A DNA stretch of 33,042 bases. Origin: Prochlorothrix hollandica PCC 9006 = CALU 1027 (lineage in GTDB: Bacteria; Cyanobacteriota; Cyanobacteriia; Prochlorotrichales; Prochlorotrichaceae). Both the position numbers and the translations under genes were made by a program. Positions within the stretch are counted from its first letter, which is position 1, and each line of letters begins with the position of its first letter. Below are positions 1-8,425 of the stretch, one piece after another. The stretch covers positions 1,062,964-1,096,005 of the forward strand of contig NZ_KB235941.1 of the NCBI RefSeq assembly GCF_000332315.1. Direction: 5' to 3'. The notes beneath the pieces were generated by a model. That model did not search any database. It was not told where the DNA came from and was given only the letters and a program-made list of their open reading frames with translations.

Positions 1-176
1 TCTCTTACTGATACTTTGCGGATTTTATGGACGGAAATCTGTTTCGAGCCACAAAAATGACAAACCTCTATCTCGTTCAAATACCTTAGCAAAAAGGTAA
101 TACGGTCACTCTCTATGTTGGTATTCCATACTTCCCAGCCAGGAATCTTAATGATTTGATTTAAAGAAAGGAACAT
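1..176 (-). CDS. ISL3-like transposase, N-terminal fragment (runs off the window)
   Basis: Reading the minus strand from the ATG at 176 gives about 58 residues in one open frame to the window edge. The frame contains the zinc-ribbon-like segment CHFCGSKQISVHKIRK, which resembles the N-terminal metal-binding region of ISL3-family transposases (CxxCG followed by a histidine and basic residues). These enzymes cut and paste their element through a C-terminal DDE domain, which would lie outside the window. The sequence is AT-rich compared with the host genes to the right, consistent with an imported element. The frame is too short to assign firmly; another zinc-ribbon transposase family is the main alternative. 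Confidence 0.55.
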   Translation of the reverse strand, partial: MFLSLNQIIKIPGWEVWNTNIESDRITFLLRYLNEIEVCHFCGSKQISVHKIRKVSVR

Positions 177-237
177 AAGCTGACTTCACTCAAGACGTAA
201 CCTATTATACACTATACGGCCTCATTCCCAGAGAGCC
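1..237 (-). mobile_element. End of an ISL3-like insertion sequence
   Basis: The DUF4277 transposase frame loses family-like sequence after LLGEG, near position 238. On the minus strand the sequence starting at 237 is GGCTCTCTGGGAATG, which resembles the GG(C/T)TCT start typical of ISL3 terminal inverted repeats. I infer the element end at about 237, with the rest of the element left of the window. The other terminus is not available, so neither the inverted repeat nor the expected 8-bp target duplication can be confirmed. Confidence 0.45.
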
Positions 238-489
238 TCCTTCTCCGAGTAAGTGTTCAACGGCTTTCCCCTCGAAAAATTGAGAGAATAGATAAAATGG
301 GCTGGTCAGAAAGCCCATGCAATTTAAGACCATTGCTTTGACGGCAATGCCAACACTAATCTTTTCGAGGGAATGGGGAGGAATTAGCTGGTCGATTAAG
401 CCAACCAAATCCATTTCGTCCATGATTCCTGCTATTATTCCTAAATGGTCAATGTCTTTGACATCGATCTCTTGTTCTTTTAAGTTCAT
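205..489 (-). pseudogene. DUF4277 / IS1634-type transposase, 5' remnant
   Basis: The 94-residue frame begins MNLKEQEIDVKDIDHLG and continues with LIDQLIPPH, VGIAVKAMVLN and FFEGKAVEHLLGEG. This is the conserved N-terminal DUF4277 region of IS1634-like (IS4 superfamily) transposases, which normally continue for about 500 residues into a DDE catalytic domain. Here the last ten residues (GSLGMRPYSV) do not look like the family and appear to be read from the neighbouring ISL3-like end, so the gene is cut short and cannot make active enzyme. Its start codon overlaps the end of the WYL regulator frame by four bases, placing the insertion inside or at the 3' end of that gene. Confidence 0.75.
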
Positions 490-1163
490 CTCTTAACCCC
501 TTTTGTTTGTGAAATTCTTAAACATTTTATCCCTTTGAACAACCTGCTGAATGTGGGATCCAAGTCCCCGCGCCACGGTCCAGTCATGGGGCTAAGGTTG
601 GCTTCCGGGAGAATGCGATCGAGGCGCAAACACCAGTTATGGCTGAGGGCGGGCAGATCCTGGTTGCCTGCCGTTTCCTCACACCAACAGAATAAATAGT
701 CCCGATCGTCCTGGGGCATAATGCGACCATGGCGAACGGTGAAGTGCCATAGGCGATCGGCAGCATCCCCGTAGGTTAAGCGAAAGGGCTGTTGTTGTTG
801 ACAATAGCGCTCTAGCTCCAAGCGCTGGGTCAACACGGGCCGATCCACAAAGGCTTGGATTTCCTGCCGTAGGGGGTGGTTGGGTTCGCTGCGTTCCAAC
901 AGGAGTTGGGCTAACACCAGGGCATCGTCCCTGCGGCCCTGGTCTATGAGCAGATTGCGGGCCAGGTTGAGGCTGTTGATGCGATCGTCGCTCCAGTTGT
1001 GGTTGGGGGCAATGCGCAGGGTCCCTTGGGCGATGGCTTTAATCAATTTGGAAATATTGGGCTTATCTCCCCAGGTTTGTCCCCATTCAGCGGCCAAGGC
1101 TTGGAGCTTGGCTTTTTCCCAGTCCCGCACGGACAATGTAATGGATTCTGCTTTCCGCGACAT
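486..1163 (-). CDS. WYL-domain transcriptional regulator of the CRISPR locus, 3' end truncated
   Basis: The 225-residue protein starts MSRKAESITLSVRDWEKAK with an N-terminal segment that could be DNA-binding. From about residue 120 it has a WYL-type domain (RLTYGDAADRLWHFTVRHGR, then YLFCWCEE and NWCLRLDRI). Cyanobacterial type I-D loci often carry such a regulator beside cas10d; the Synechocystis protein Sll7009 is a known example that affects CRISPR RNA levels. WYL domains sense ligands, possibly nucleic acids or nucleotides, and usually act with a DNA-binding part. The last residues (CLRISQTKGVKR) run into AT-rich DNA adjoining the DUF4277 transposase, so the natural C-terminus seems to be lost. 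The gene is divergent from the cas operon and probably shares its control region; whether the shortened protein still works is unknown. Confidence 0.72.
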   Translation of the reverse strand: MSRKAESITLSVRDWEKAKLQALAAEWGQTWGDKPNISKLIKAIAQGTLRIAPNHNWSDDRINSLNLARNLLIDQGRRDDALVLAQLLLERSEPNHPLRQEIQAFVDRPVLTQRLELERYCQQQQPFRLTYGDAADRLWHFTVRHGRIMPQDDRDYLFCWCEETAGNQDLPALSHNWCLRLDRILPEANLSPMTGPWRGDLDPTFSRLFKGIKCLRISQTKGVKR

Positions 1164-1180
1164 GGTAGCACTGTTCCTCG

Positions 1181-1219
1181 GTAGACCGATGTAGACCTAT
1201 GTAGACCTAGTAGACCTAT
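1181..1219. repeat. Four tandem GTAGACCTAT repeats, candidate operator
   Basis: Four direct copies follow each other: GTAGACCGAT (1181-1190), GTAGACCTAT (1191-1200), GTAGACCTA (1201-1209) and GTAGACCTAT (1210-1219). The period of 9-10 bp matches one DNA helical turn, so the same face would be presented repeatedly. The block lies 17 bp upstream of the WYL regulator start and inside the region shared with the divergent cas10d gene. A binding site for the regulator is a reasonable inference; a neutral microsatellite is the alternative. Confidence 0.6.
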
Positions 1220-1412
1220 GGCCAAGGGCATAGAAATATACGGACACTTTATGGCCCAATACCCTTGTCATTTCCATGATGACCGGTAAAAATAAGTTAG
1301 GCAACTAAGCACGGACACAACTTCCGTCTATTCTGGCAAAACATTCCCCATTAGAGAATTCAGTACGCCGTAATACTGGTAACCTTGAGTATGAGACCTA
1401 GGAAAGAACTGA
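1220..1412 (+). promoter_or_regulatory. Divergent promoter region between the WYL regulator and cas10d
   Basis: This 193-bp stretch has no gene. It is less GC-rich than the genes around it and holds two copies of ACGGACAC (near 1241 and 1312). A purine-rich ribosome binding site, AGGAAAG, ends six bases before the cas10d ATG at 1413. I could not fix a convincing -35/-10 pair. The position makes it the obvious place for cas operon transcription to start. Confidence 0.45.
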
Positions 1413-4100
1413 ATGCTGAAACGCCATAATCTTTTCCGAACCCAGACTGAAACCTTAGATGACCAGTATTTCGACCAGATTCGGCCTCGGCTTTATGAGC
1501 TACAGGGTAACCATAGCCAATCTGGGAGCCGTGCGGGCCGTAGCTTGGGGGAACATCTGGACTCCGCCTGTCAGTTTGTCCTCACCGTCAGCCAACTGGC
1601 CCAGGTGCCCGATGCTCAACGGGCCTTGATCCTAGCGGCCACCGCTGTCCATGACCTCAACAAACTAGACCCGCAGGGGCGCAAGGTCAAAGTCCTGGCC
1701 CGCGATCGCCCCTTCCTCCGCCAGCAACTCCAAGCCCTGGGGGTCGATATCTGGGTTAACAGCGAGGTAGAACTCGAATTAGTGCGCCGTTTAATCGAGC
1801 GGCACTCTGGTCACCACAGCACCGATGGAATGCAGTTCCTACCGGAAGATCCCCAGCTTAAACGGTGGGCCGCCCTGCTGGTGGGGGGAGATCTCTATGA
1901 TCTGAACATTCCCGCATCCCAACGCATCCCCAAGGTTGAAACCGAGTTAACCGTTGCCCTAGGGCGGCGAACCCGTCTGTTTAGCGTAGGTCTCACCGCC
2001 GATCGTGGCTACTTAACTGCCCTTCTCCTGACTGCTACTCGCCATGTTTTAGAAACCCATGGTTTAGTGACCTTAGCCCTCAATCCCCAGGGATTTATCC
2101 TGTTAGGGGAGGATTTTCCCCCAGGGGATCTGATGCCAGCCATTGCCCAACAGTGGCAACAGACCATCGATCAGGTTTTCAGTGGCAACACTACCCAACT
2201 CGTGCGGGCCACCAAAGACGGGATTAAAGTCGATCCCCAAGCGGTACAACAGAACCCTGAAGGGGCGATCGAGGCCGTGGATGCCCTCCTTGTCAAAAAG
2301 TTTCGGGGCTATAAAGCCCCCAAGGTTAGCCAAGATATCGACAAATACAGCCGAGATGCGGGGGAAGCTGCTGTTAAACTGGCCCTTAGTCTGGGTTTAA
2401 AGCCCGTGGCCACCGATGCAGAGTTTGCCGTTTCCGAAGGACTGAAAGCCGCCTACCTCAGTTACCGCGAAGCCAAACTTAGCCCTGGGGAGGTCTGGAA
2501 CCGCATTGCCGAGCTAACGGGACTGAACCCCCAACAGCGATCGGCCTTAGAGCCATTTAATGCCCAATATGGGCGCTGTCTGTTTGCCGCCCCCGCCATT
2601 ACCCAGGGCCAAAAGGCGATCGCCCCCCTCTTGCGGGACTCGTTTAGCCAGCGACCCAGCGCCGCCGTCACCGTCCCCCCCGATCTCCTGGCAGCAGCGT
2701 ATCAGTGGTTAAACCTGCCCCACCACCGCCCCAGCCAGGGATTGACCGAACTAACGGCCTATATCGAAGCCAATCCCCGCCAGCGCTGTTCCCTGGGGAC
2801 CACATCCCACCCGGTGGAAGACCTGATTTCGGCTAAAATGCCCCCAGAAACGAAGGTTCAATCCTTTTCCAACCGTCTGCCGGGGGGACTGGCGGCGGAC
2901 CCCAAGCGCCAAGGCGATCGCCTCGCGGCCCTAGCCTACCAACTCCTGACCGTCGGCACCAACTTCCCCAAGGCCACTAAACAGGATCCCTTTTATCTCC
3001 AGTTTGCCTTACCCTCCGGCTCCAGTCCTGGACTACAGCGCCAATGGAAGCGTTTTCTGGAGGAAACGGCCCAAACCCATGAAGAGGGTCCTGTAACCCT
3101 AGATGAATTACAACTTTATCGGGATTATACCCTCTCCTTTAAGGCCAATAAGGTGGTGGGCATGGCACTGCCCAAAAAAACCGACTTTGTTCATGCTACG
3201 GTGATTATTCCGGTCTTTTGGGGCGATGTCAGCTATTCCCTAGCCTTACTCAAGTCCCTGCGCCTGGGCCTGGAAATGGCCCTCGCCTGGGATGTGGGCT
3301 TCCCCTTTGTCCTCAGTAGTAACCCCGACATTACCGCCAATTGGGTCACCTTTGGCCGTGTAGAGGGGATTCCCAGTAGTCTGCAACCCCTCCTCGGCTC
3401 AGGCCAGTATCCACGCACCGGGAGCCTCCAGCAGGGTGATCGCCCACATGATCTCACCGCAGAGCAACTATTGGAACGGTTACGCTGTTTGGGCAAACTG
3501 GCGATCGCCGTGGCCAGCCTCCCTAAAAAAGACGACTGTCTCTATGACCTAGCCCGCTCCCTAGGCCGTCCCCTCAGTCTCTATCATGTGCTTTTGCGCT
3601 GGTTACTGCGGGAACACGATGATCCCAACCTAGAAGCAGCCTGGAACCGCATTAAAGAACCATTAACCACACTCTTGGAGGGCTTAGCCTTGGCAGATCA
3701 GGATCAGGTTTCCACTTACCTCAAGCGGGCCACCCAGGTGGCAGCGGGGGCCAAACTCTGGGGCAATTTATCCAGTCGCACCGCCCAAGTGGAACCCTTT
3801 GCTAACTTTATTAAGGCATTACGCAGCAAGAAAGACCACATGGACTGGGATACGGTCTTTGCTGCCCTGGTGCAGCAATACGACACTCGCCTCCATCGCA
3901 TTCGGGGATATAGAGTTAGTGCCAAAATCAAGGAGTTTTATGACATTCTGCGGGAACTCCTGGAGAAGGTGTACCATTCCCGGCCCAATCTCCTCCTCAA
4001 TGACAGTAAAACCTTAGAAGCCGCCTATCTCTTCTTTCTGCAAGAGGCTCGGCAAACCCTGAAGGCTGATAACGAGAGTGATCCCGATCCCTCGTCCTGA
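1413..4100 (+). CDS. csc3: Type I-D CRISPR large subunit Cas10d with HD nuclease domain
   Basis: The 895-residue protein is the large subunit of the type I-D effector (Cascade-like) complex, which recognises the PAM and, in this subtype, carries the HD nuclease that type I systems usually place on Cas3. The N-terminus shows the HD signature: a histidine in GEHLD (about 48), HD at 80-81 in TAVHDLNK, and a histidine cluster ERHSGHHS around 130-135. The rest is long and divergent, as in other Csc3 proteins of about 900-1000 residues. It heads the operon cas10d-csc2-csc1-cas3'. The ATG at 1413 has a good AGGAAAG ribosome binding site. The downstream cas3' lacks an HD domain, which fits the I-D division of labour. 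No frameshift is seen, so the gene looks intact. Confidence 0.9.
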   Translation: MLKRHNLFRTQTETLDDQYFDQIRPRLYELQGNHSQSGSRAGRSLGEHLDSACQFVLTVSQLAQVPDAQRALILAATAVHDLNKLDPQGRKVKVLARDRPFLRQQLQALGVDIWVNSEVELELVRRLIERHSGHHSTDGMQFLPEDPQLKRWAALLVGGDLYDLNIPASQRIPKVETELTVALGRRTRLFSVGLTADRGYLTALLLTATRHVLETHGLVTLALNPQGFILLGEDFPPGDLMPAIAQQWQQTIDQVFSGNTTQLVRATKDGIKVDPQAVQQNPEGAIEAVDALLVKKFRGYKAPKVSQDIDKYSRDAGEAAVKLALSLGLKPVATDAEFAVSEGLKAAYLSYREAKLSPGEVWNRIAELTGLNPQQRSALEPFNAQYGRCLFAAPAITQGQKAIAPLLRDSFSQRPSAAVTVPPDLLAAAYQWLNLPHHRPSQGLTELTAYIEANPRQRCSLGTTSHPVEDLISAKMPPETKVQSFSNRLPGGLAADPKRQGDRLAALAYQLLTVGTNFPKATKQDPFYLQFALPSGSSPGLQRQWKRFLEETAQTHEEGPVTLDELQLYRDYTLSFKANKVVGMALPKKTDFVHATVIIPVFWGDVSYSLALLKSLRLGLEMALAWDVGFPFVLSSNPDITANWVTFGRVEGIPSSLQPLLGSGQYPRTGSLQQGDRPHDLTAEQLLERLRCLGKLAIAVASLPKKDDCLYDLARSLGRPLSLYHVLLRWLLREHDDPNLEAAWNRIKEPLTTLLEGLALADQDQVSTYLKRATQVAAGAKLWGNLSSRTAQVEPFANFIKALRSKKDHMDWDTVFAALVQQYDTRLHRIRGYRVSAKIKEFYDILRELLEKVYHSRPNLLLNDSKTLEAAYLFFLQEARQTLKADNESDPDPSS

Positions 4101-4140
4101 GCCAGATCCTGCACCCCTATCCTAACCCCAACGACCTCAA

Positions 4141-4194
4141 TCTCCATTTATCTCCCATTTATCTCCCATTCATCTCCCATTCATCTCTCATCAA
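4141..4194. repeat. Tandem TCTCCCATTYA repeats upstream of csc2
   Basis: Five consecutive units of about 11 bp (TCTCCATTTA, TCTCCCATTTA, TCTCCCATTCA twice, TCTCTCATCAA) fill half of the 111-bp gap between cas10d and csc2. They end just before the csc2 ribosome binding site (TTAGGAG). In RNA this is a pyrimidine-rich, unstructured stretch. It may simply be a slippage-prone microsatellite, but its place could affect csc2 translation. Confidence 0.7.
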
Positions 4195-4211
4195 CCTTAG
4201 GAGTTGTCACC

Positions 4212-5279
4212 ATGTCTTTCGATAAACTACAGCCTTTTTTAGCCCCTAGTTATGAGAATTTCCCCAAGGGCCGCACCATTGGGACCGTGATTCTCCGCAC
4301 CACCCAGTCGGAAACCATTTTCCGCACCGAAGGCAGTGGCGAACCCCTCTGTAGTGAATATGTGGCCGCAGGGGTGAGCGATTCCCAGATTATTCCGCGC
4401 CTAGTCATGACAAAACGTAAGCAAATCGCCCCAGAACGGCGTAAAGGGCGGGAATTTCTGCGGGCCTTTGATCTGCTGCGCACAGATACTAAAACTAACA
4501 GCCTTTGCTCCCTTAACACCAATGCCCCCTGCGAAATGTGCATTGACTGCTTCCTCTATGGCTTCGCGGCGGGGGGAGGCGGTGCCCAAAAGAGCCGAGT
4601 TTGGACAGAGGATGCCTTTAGTGTGCTGTCCGCCACCGAGCTAGTGGGCGATCGCACCATCAATGCCATTTACGAAAACGGCACCATGCGCCTCAAAAAA
4701 GACGAATCTAACGAATCCAAAGCCTCCACTGCCTTAAATACCAGTGAGTATATTAAGCCAGGGGTTCACTTCCTGGATGTGGTCACCTTCAAGGATGTCA
4801 CCGCCGACGAACTGCGCTATGGTCTCGGCAATATTCTGCTCACCACCCGTTATGGTGCCGTCTCCAGCCGAGTTGGGCGGATGGATAACCAAATTCTAGG
4901 CATCTTTGGCGGAATTGCTGAATTACCTAGTTCTCTGGAGTTGGTGCAGGGAGTCTATGATCAGCTTGTGGCTGATCTCCAAAATAAACCCAACGGCCCC
5001 AGCGATCGCCCAGAACACCCCTTCAGCACCGCTACCTTAACCGAAGCCACCCAAACCGTCCTAGCCTCCTGGATCCACAAGCGAGGCATCACCGTGCAAC
5101 TCACCCCCGACGAACTGACGGCCCTCATTGCCGACCTAGACCAGCACCTAGAGCCAGATCACCAGGAAGCCTTTCTACGGCGCTTGGATCAGTCCTATGA
5201 GTCCCTGCGGCACGTTAACCCAGATCAAGGCAAGAAAAAGTCGAAAAATCAAGCTAAAGCCGCAGAGCAGGGAGCTTAA
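4212..5279 (+). CDS. csc2: Type I-D CRISPR backbone protein Cas7 (Csc2)
   Basis: The 355-residue protein matches the Csc2/Cas7 family, which polymerises along the crRNA to form the backbone of the type I-D effector. Recognisable segments are LQPFLAPSYENFPKGRT at the N-terminus and RKGREFLRAFDLLRTDT. A cysteine cluster CSLNTNAPCEMCIDC (C99, C107, C110, C113) followed by FLYGFAAGGGG is the zinc-binding and glycine-rich region characteristic of Csc2. RYGAVSSRVGRMDNQI lies further on. The charged, lysine-rich C-terminus (GKKKSKNQAKAAEQ) is typical low-complexity tail. A TTAGGAG ribosome binding site lies eight bases before the ATG. The gene stops three bases before the csc1 start, so the two are translated together. 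Confidence 0.93.
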   Translation: MSFDKLQPFLAPSYENFPKGRTIGTVILRTTQSETIFRTEGSGEPLCSEYVAAGVSDSQIIPRLVMTKRKQIAPERRKGREFLRAFDLLRTDTKTNSLCSLNTNAPCEMCIDCFLYGFAAGGGGAQKSRVWTEDAFSVLSATELVGDRTINAIYENGTMRLKKDESNESKASTALNTSEYIKPGVHFLDVVTFKDVTADELRYGLGNILLTTRYGAVSSRVGRMDNQILGIFGGIAELPSSLELVQGVYDQLVADLQNKPNGPSDRPEHPFSTATLTEATQTVLASWIHKRGITVQLTPDELTALIADLDQHLEPDHQEAFLRRLDQSYESLRHVNPDQGKKKSKNQAKAAEQGA

Positions 5280-5282
5280 CCC

Positions 5283-6071
5283 ATGAAACAACTGGAGTTA
5301 ATTGCCCTCACCCCCGCCCCAGCCCCCTACACCACCGCCCGACTCCTGGAACTGTGGTGCGCTGAACCCGTGTTTTTTGCCTCGCGGGAACTGTCCGACA
5401 CCTACTACACCGAAGCCACCCTGGGCAACTATGCCCTCAGCTATGCCCTGGGTTGGGCACGATCGCCCTACCGACTCCAGGGAAAAGCCACCGGGCGACC
5501 CACCTATAAAGAGGATTTAGCCCCCTTACGGGGTCAAGCCTACATTCTCCCGGCATGGCCCTTAGAATCTGGGGTTTCCTTCCGCTTTGAGCGTTTTAAT
5601 GCCCTCTCCGATTCTTATTGGTATGCCATGACCAATAACCGGGTTGCCATCGCACGGGAGGATCTGCCCCTACAGCGCACTGGGGCCAAACCCAGTAGCT
5701 ACCGCCCCAGCAACTTCCCCCAAACCGGTCGCTTACGGCTAATTGAGCGGGGTAGTCGGTTCCAAACCCTGGTTTTGGGCGATCGGGAACTGCCCCACTA
5801 TATCCGGGTCGGCAAGTTCATGGCCAAGGTGCGGGTTGAAATCAAAGACCAGTTCCCCGTTGTGCCCTTAGGGGTAGCAGACTATCACTGCCAGGGCTAT
5901 CTCAACTCTGCCGACTTACCCAAGGGCTTAGACCTGCTGAGCTTTGATTTACTGTCTATTCCCCCTGCTTCTCTCCTCAAAAACCTACGATTTCGGGGAG
6001 AAGCATGGCAGGTGGGTCCCTTTACCCTTCCCGCACACCTCCAATTTTGTAACGGCTATGAGCCTGACTAA
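5283..6071 (+). CDS. csc1: Type I-D CRISPR protein Cas5 (Csc1)
   Basis: The 262-residue protein corresponds to Csc1, the Cas5-like subunit that caps the 5' handle of the crRNA in the type I-D complex. The N-terminus (LIALTPAPAPYTTARLLELWCAEPVFFASRELSD) leads into TYYTEATLGNYALSYALGWA, a conserved Csc1 stretch. The sequence RVGKFMAKVRVE near residues 178-190 also fits. The start lies only three bases after the csc2 stop and its 3' end overlaps cas3' by 14 bases, indicating translational coupling within one operon. No catalytic residues are expected; identification rests on these motifs and on the fixed csc2-csc1 neighbourhood. Confidence 0.9.
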   Translation: MKQLELIALTPAPAPYTTARLLELWCAEPVFFASRELSDTYYTEATLGNYALSYALGWARSPYRLQGKATGRPTYKEDLAPLRGQAYILPAWPLESGVSFRFERFNALSDSYWYAMTNNRVAIAREDLPLQRTGAKPSSYRPSNFPQTGRLRLIERGSRFQTLVLGDRELPHYIRVGKFMAKVRVEIKDQFPVVPLGVADYHCQGYLNSADLPKGLDLLSFDLLSIPPASLLKNLRFRGEAWQVGPFTLPAHLQFCNGYEPD

Positions 6072-8355
6072 CCTGACCCTGCCCCTGGAAGCCCGCACCA
6101 TTGCCCCTTGCCCCAACCCGGATCTGCCCCCCCACCTGTTGCGGGCCTTTGGCACCGGAGTCCTCCAACACCAAGCGGCGGTTTATCGGGCGGCAGCAGA
6201 CCATGATATTGTCTTGGACTTGGCCCCCACAGGCACCGGCAAAACTAAGGCGGGCTTAAGTGTCCTCGACTACAACCGCGATCGCAATGCCATCTACATT
6301 GCCCCCACCAATGCCCTGATTGAGCAGCAAACCGCAGCGGCTCAAGCCTTTGTGACAGCGGCAGGCTGGAGCCATCTGGTCAAAGCAGCGTCGGCGGAAA
6401 CCGTCAAAACTTGGGTTTGCCACACCCAAACCAAGCGCTCTGGGGAAAAACTCTATAACGCCCTGCGGGAACCGGCCAATGTTTTCCCCGACTGTCGGGG
6501 CGGTCAGCCTGTGCTGTTGGTCACTAACCCCGATATTTTCTATTACGCCACCTTTTTTGCCTATGGTCGCCTCGATCGCACTAACATCGCCAGCGAGTTC
6601 TACAGTGGATTTTCAACCCTTATTTTTGATGAATTTCATCTCTATAATGCCAAGCAACTCGTTAGTCTCTTGTTCTACCTAGCCCTATCCCAGGTTTTTG
6701 GCTATTTCGACCATAATCGCAAGGTGGTGTTACTAACAGCAACCCCAGAACGGGCCTGCACAGCAGCCCTAGAGGTTTTAAGTCAGGCGGGGGTTCGCAT
6801 CCAACAAGTGACGGGGGAGGAGGCGGGGGGAGACCCCTTACCTTCCCAAACTGCCGTCACCCTGACGTTGCAGCCCATGGTGGCCAAAGATGCCCTGATC
6901 ACCGCCATTAGCCAGGAAGTGATCGATCGCCTACGCCACCAGCCCCACCAACAGGGGGCAGTGATTTTGGATGGCAAAGACACTTTAAACCGTGTCTGGG
7001 ATCAGCTTGAAAAGAAGGGCTATGGGGCTGTTTGTGGCCGCATTACGGGTAATACGCCCATTTGCGATCGCCACACTGCCGCCCAAAAGCAGGTGATTCT
7101 GGCCACTAGTACGGTGGATGTGGGCTTTAATTTTGAGCGGGATATTGCCCCCGATCGCCAAAATCTGGACTGGCTGATCTACAGCGCCCGCGATCGTTTT
7201 TCCTTTTGGCAACGCTTGGGACGGGTGGGCCGGGTGCTAGGTAAGAAAATCACCACGATTCCCTCCACAGCCACGGCCTATCTCCCAGAAGCAGCCTGGG
7301 ATCAAGGTTTAGGCCAGGAGTCCATAGCCGGGGGGCGGGTGGCCCTGACCCAAGCCCTAGAACAACTGCCCTGTTTAGATCGCCCTTTTTTGGAGATTTA
7401 CTGGCGATCGGAAGCCTTTCTGGAAGTCGCTAAACCCCTCCTGGAACTGGAAAGCAAACTAGAAAACCTACCCCAGGCTGATCTGATTCTTAAACTCTAC
7501 CAAATCCTACAAACCCTGTTTGGCGGTAAACGCAACTGGCAATTTTACCGAACCCGGATGAAACAAATTCAGGGAGCAGAACAGATTGCCAATGCCGATT
7601 GTACTACCATTAAAACCAAGTGGCGATATCTAGCAGGAGGGCAGAATTTTGTGATGAGCTACATCAAAACCTATTGCCCAGAAAGCTATCAGGAACACGG
7701 GTCGGATGATTTCCTAGATCAGATCGCTGAGGCTATTAAAACCGATCCCAATCTGGTCCACAATCTCAAGGAATACGCCAAGATTCTCCAGGCCAGCTAT
7801 GCCCCATTATTCCAGTTTCGGGACAGCCTCTTTGAGAACCTCAAAATTGAAGATCCCCGCAAGTTGCTGCTGGATGCAGGGGGACAGACCCTCCTCGATC
7901 CCATTCATCTGTTGCGATTTTATGAGTTTATTGCTGATGGCGATGTCAGTATTCTGACGAGCCGAGCAGAACAATCCTATCAATTATCTTTTTCCCACAG
8001 GGTTAAGGATGGCACTCTCGAAGATTTTGAATCGGAGTGCCTCTGCCGTTTATATGCCTTTGATCAGGTCTCTATTCGACGCACGATCGACGGCATACCT
8101 CGGCCCACCCCCCTAATTCAGCAGCTTCAAAAGGAGTTAATGGCGGGACTAGTGGTTAAGGAAAACATGAACAGTCGCTGGGCCATTTGTAAATTACAGA
8201 AACAGGGATTAAGTTGCTATGATTTAGCCGTTGAAGGCTGTGATGGTTCTCAGGGATATTATAAATTTTTCCCCAGCCTGTCGGGAATTTTGGCCTTGGC
8301 GACAGCGGGTTTTGCCTTCCAAGCCCCCGATCGCGAAGAATTCTGGGTCATTTAA
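6058..8355 (+). CDS. cas3: Type I-D CRISPR helicase Cas3' (no HD domain)
   Basis: The 765-residue protein is a superfamily 2 helicase. It has motif I APTGTGKT (56-63), motif Ia IAPTNALIEQQ (81-91), a DEFH Walker B box (191-194), motif III LLTATP (225-230), ILATSTVDVGFNF (347-359) and motif VI QRLGRVGR (385-392). It unwinds target DNA after the I-D effector has bound. There is no N-terminal HD nuclease, as expected when that activity sits in Cas10d. I start it at the ATG at 6058 (MSLTNLTLPLEA), which overlaps the csc1 stop by 14 bases; an earlier in-frame start at 5944 would bury the N-terminus in csc1. In many I-D loci cas3' precedes cas10d, whereas here it follows csc1. The gene is intact. 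Confidence 0.9.
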   Translation: MSLTNLTLPLEARTIAPCPNPDLPPHLLRAFGTGVLQHQAAVYRAAADHDIVLDLAPTGTGKTKAGLSVLDYNRDRNAIYIAPTNALIEQQTAAAQAFVTAAGWSHLVKAASAETVKTWVCHTQTKRSGEKLYNALREPANVFPDCRGGQPVLLVTNPDIFYYATFFAYGRLDRTNIASEFYSGFSTLIFDEFHLYNAKQLVSLLFYLALSQVFGYFDHNRKVVLLTATPERACTAALEVLSQAGVRIQQVTGEEAGGDPLPSQTAVTLTLQPMVAKDALITAISQEVIDRLRHQPHQQGAVILDGKDTLNRVWDQLEKKGYGAVCGRITGNTPICDRHTAAQKQVILATSTVDVGFNFERDIAPDRQNLDWLIYSARDRFSFWQRLGRVGRVLGKKITTIPSTATAYLPEAAWDQGLGQESIAGGRVALTQALEQLPCLDRPFLEIYWRSEAFLEVAKPLLELESKLENLPQADLILKLYQILQTLFGGKRNWQFYRTRMKQIQGAEQIANADCTTIKTKWRYLAGGQNFVMSYIKTYCPESYQEHGSDDFLDQIAEAIKTDPNLVHNLKEYAKILQASYAPLFQFRDSLFENLKIEDPRKLLLDAGGQTLLDPIHLLRFYEFIADGDVSILTSRAEQSYQLSFSHRVKDGTLEDFESECLCRLYAFDQVSIRRTIDGIPRPTPLIQQLQKELMAGLVVKENMNSRWAICKLQKQGLSCYDLAVEGCDGSQGYYKFFPSLSGILALATAGFAFQAPDREEFWVI

Positions 8356-8425
8356 GCCCAGATAAACCCCAAATCTGTTAGTAACCAGATAACGTCAGAC
8401 GATTATTAAGGGAGTCCATCGATCG

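Noticed and set aside
1884-1905. GGDLYD in Cas10d as a palm-domain GGDD motif
   Set aside because: It lies close to the HD domain, too early for the palm, and is not GGDD; type I-D Cas10 palms are degenerate anyway.
5944-6057. Upstream in-frame start for cas3'
   Set aside because: It would place 38 codons inside csc1; the ATG at 6058 gives the usual N-terminus and a normal 14-base overlap.
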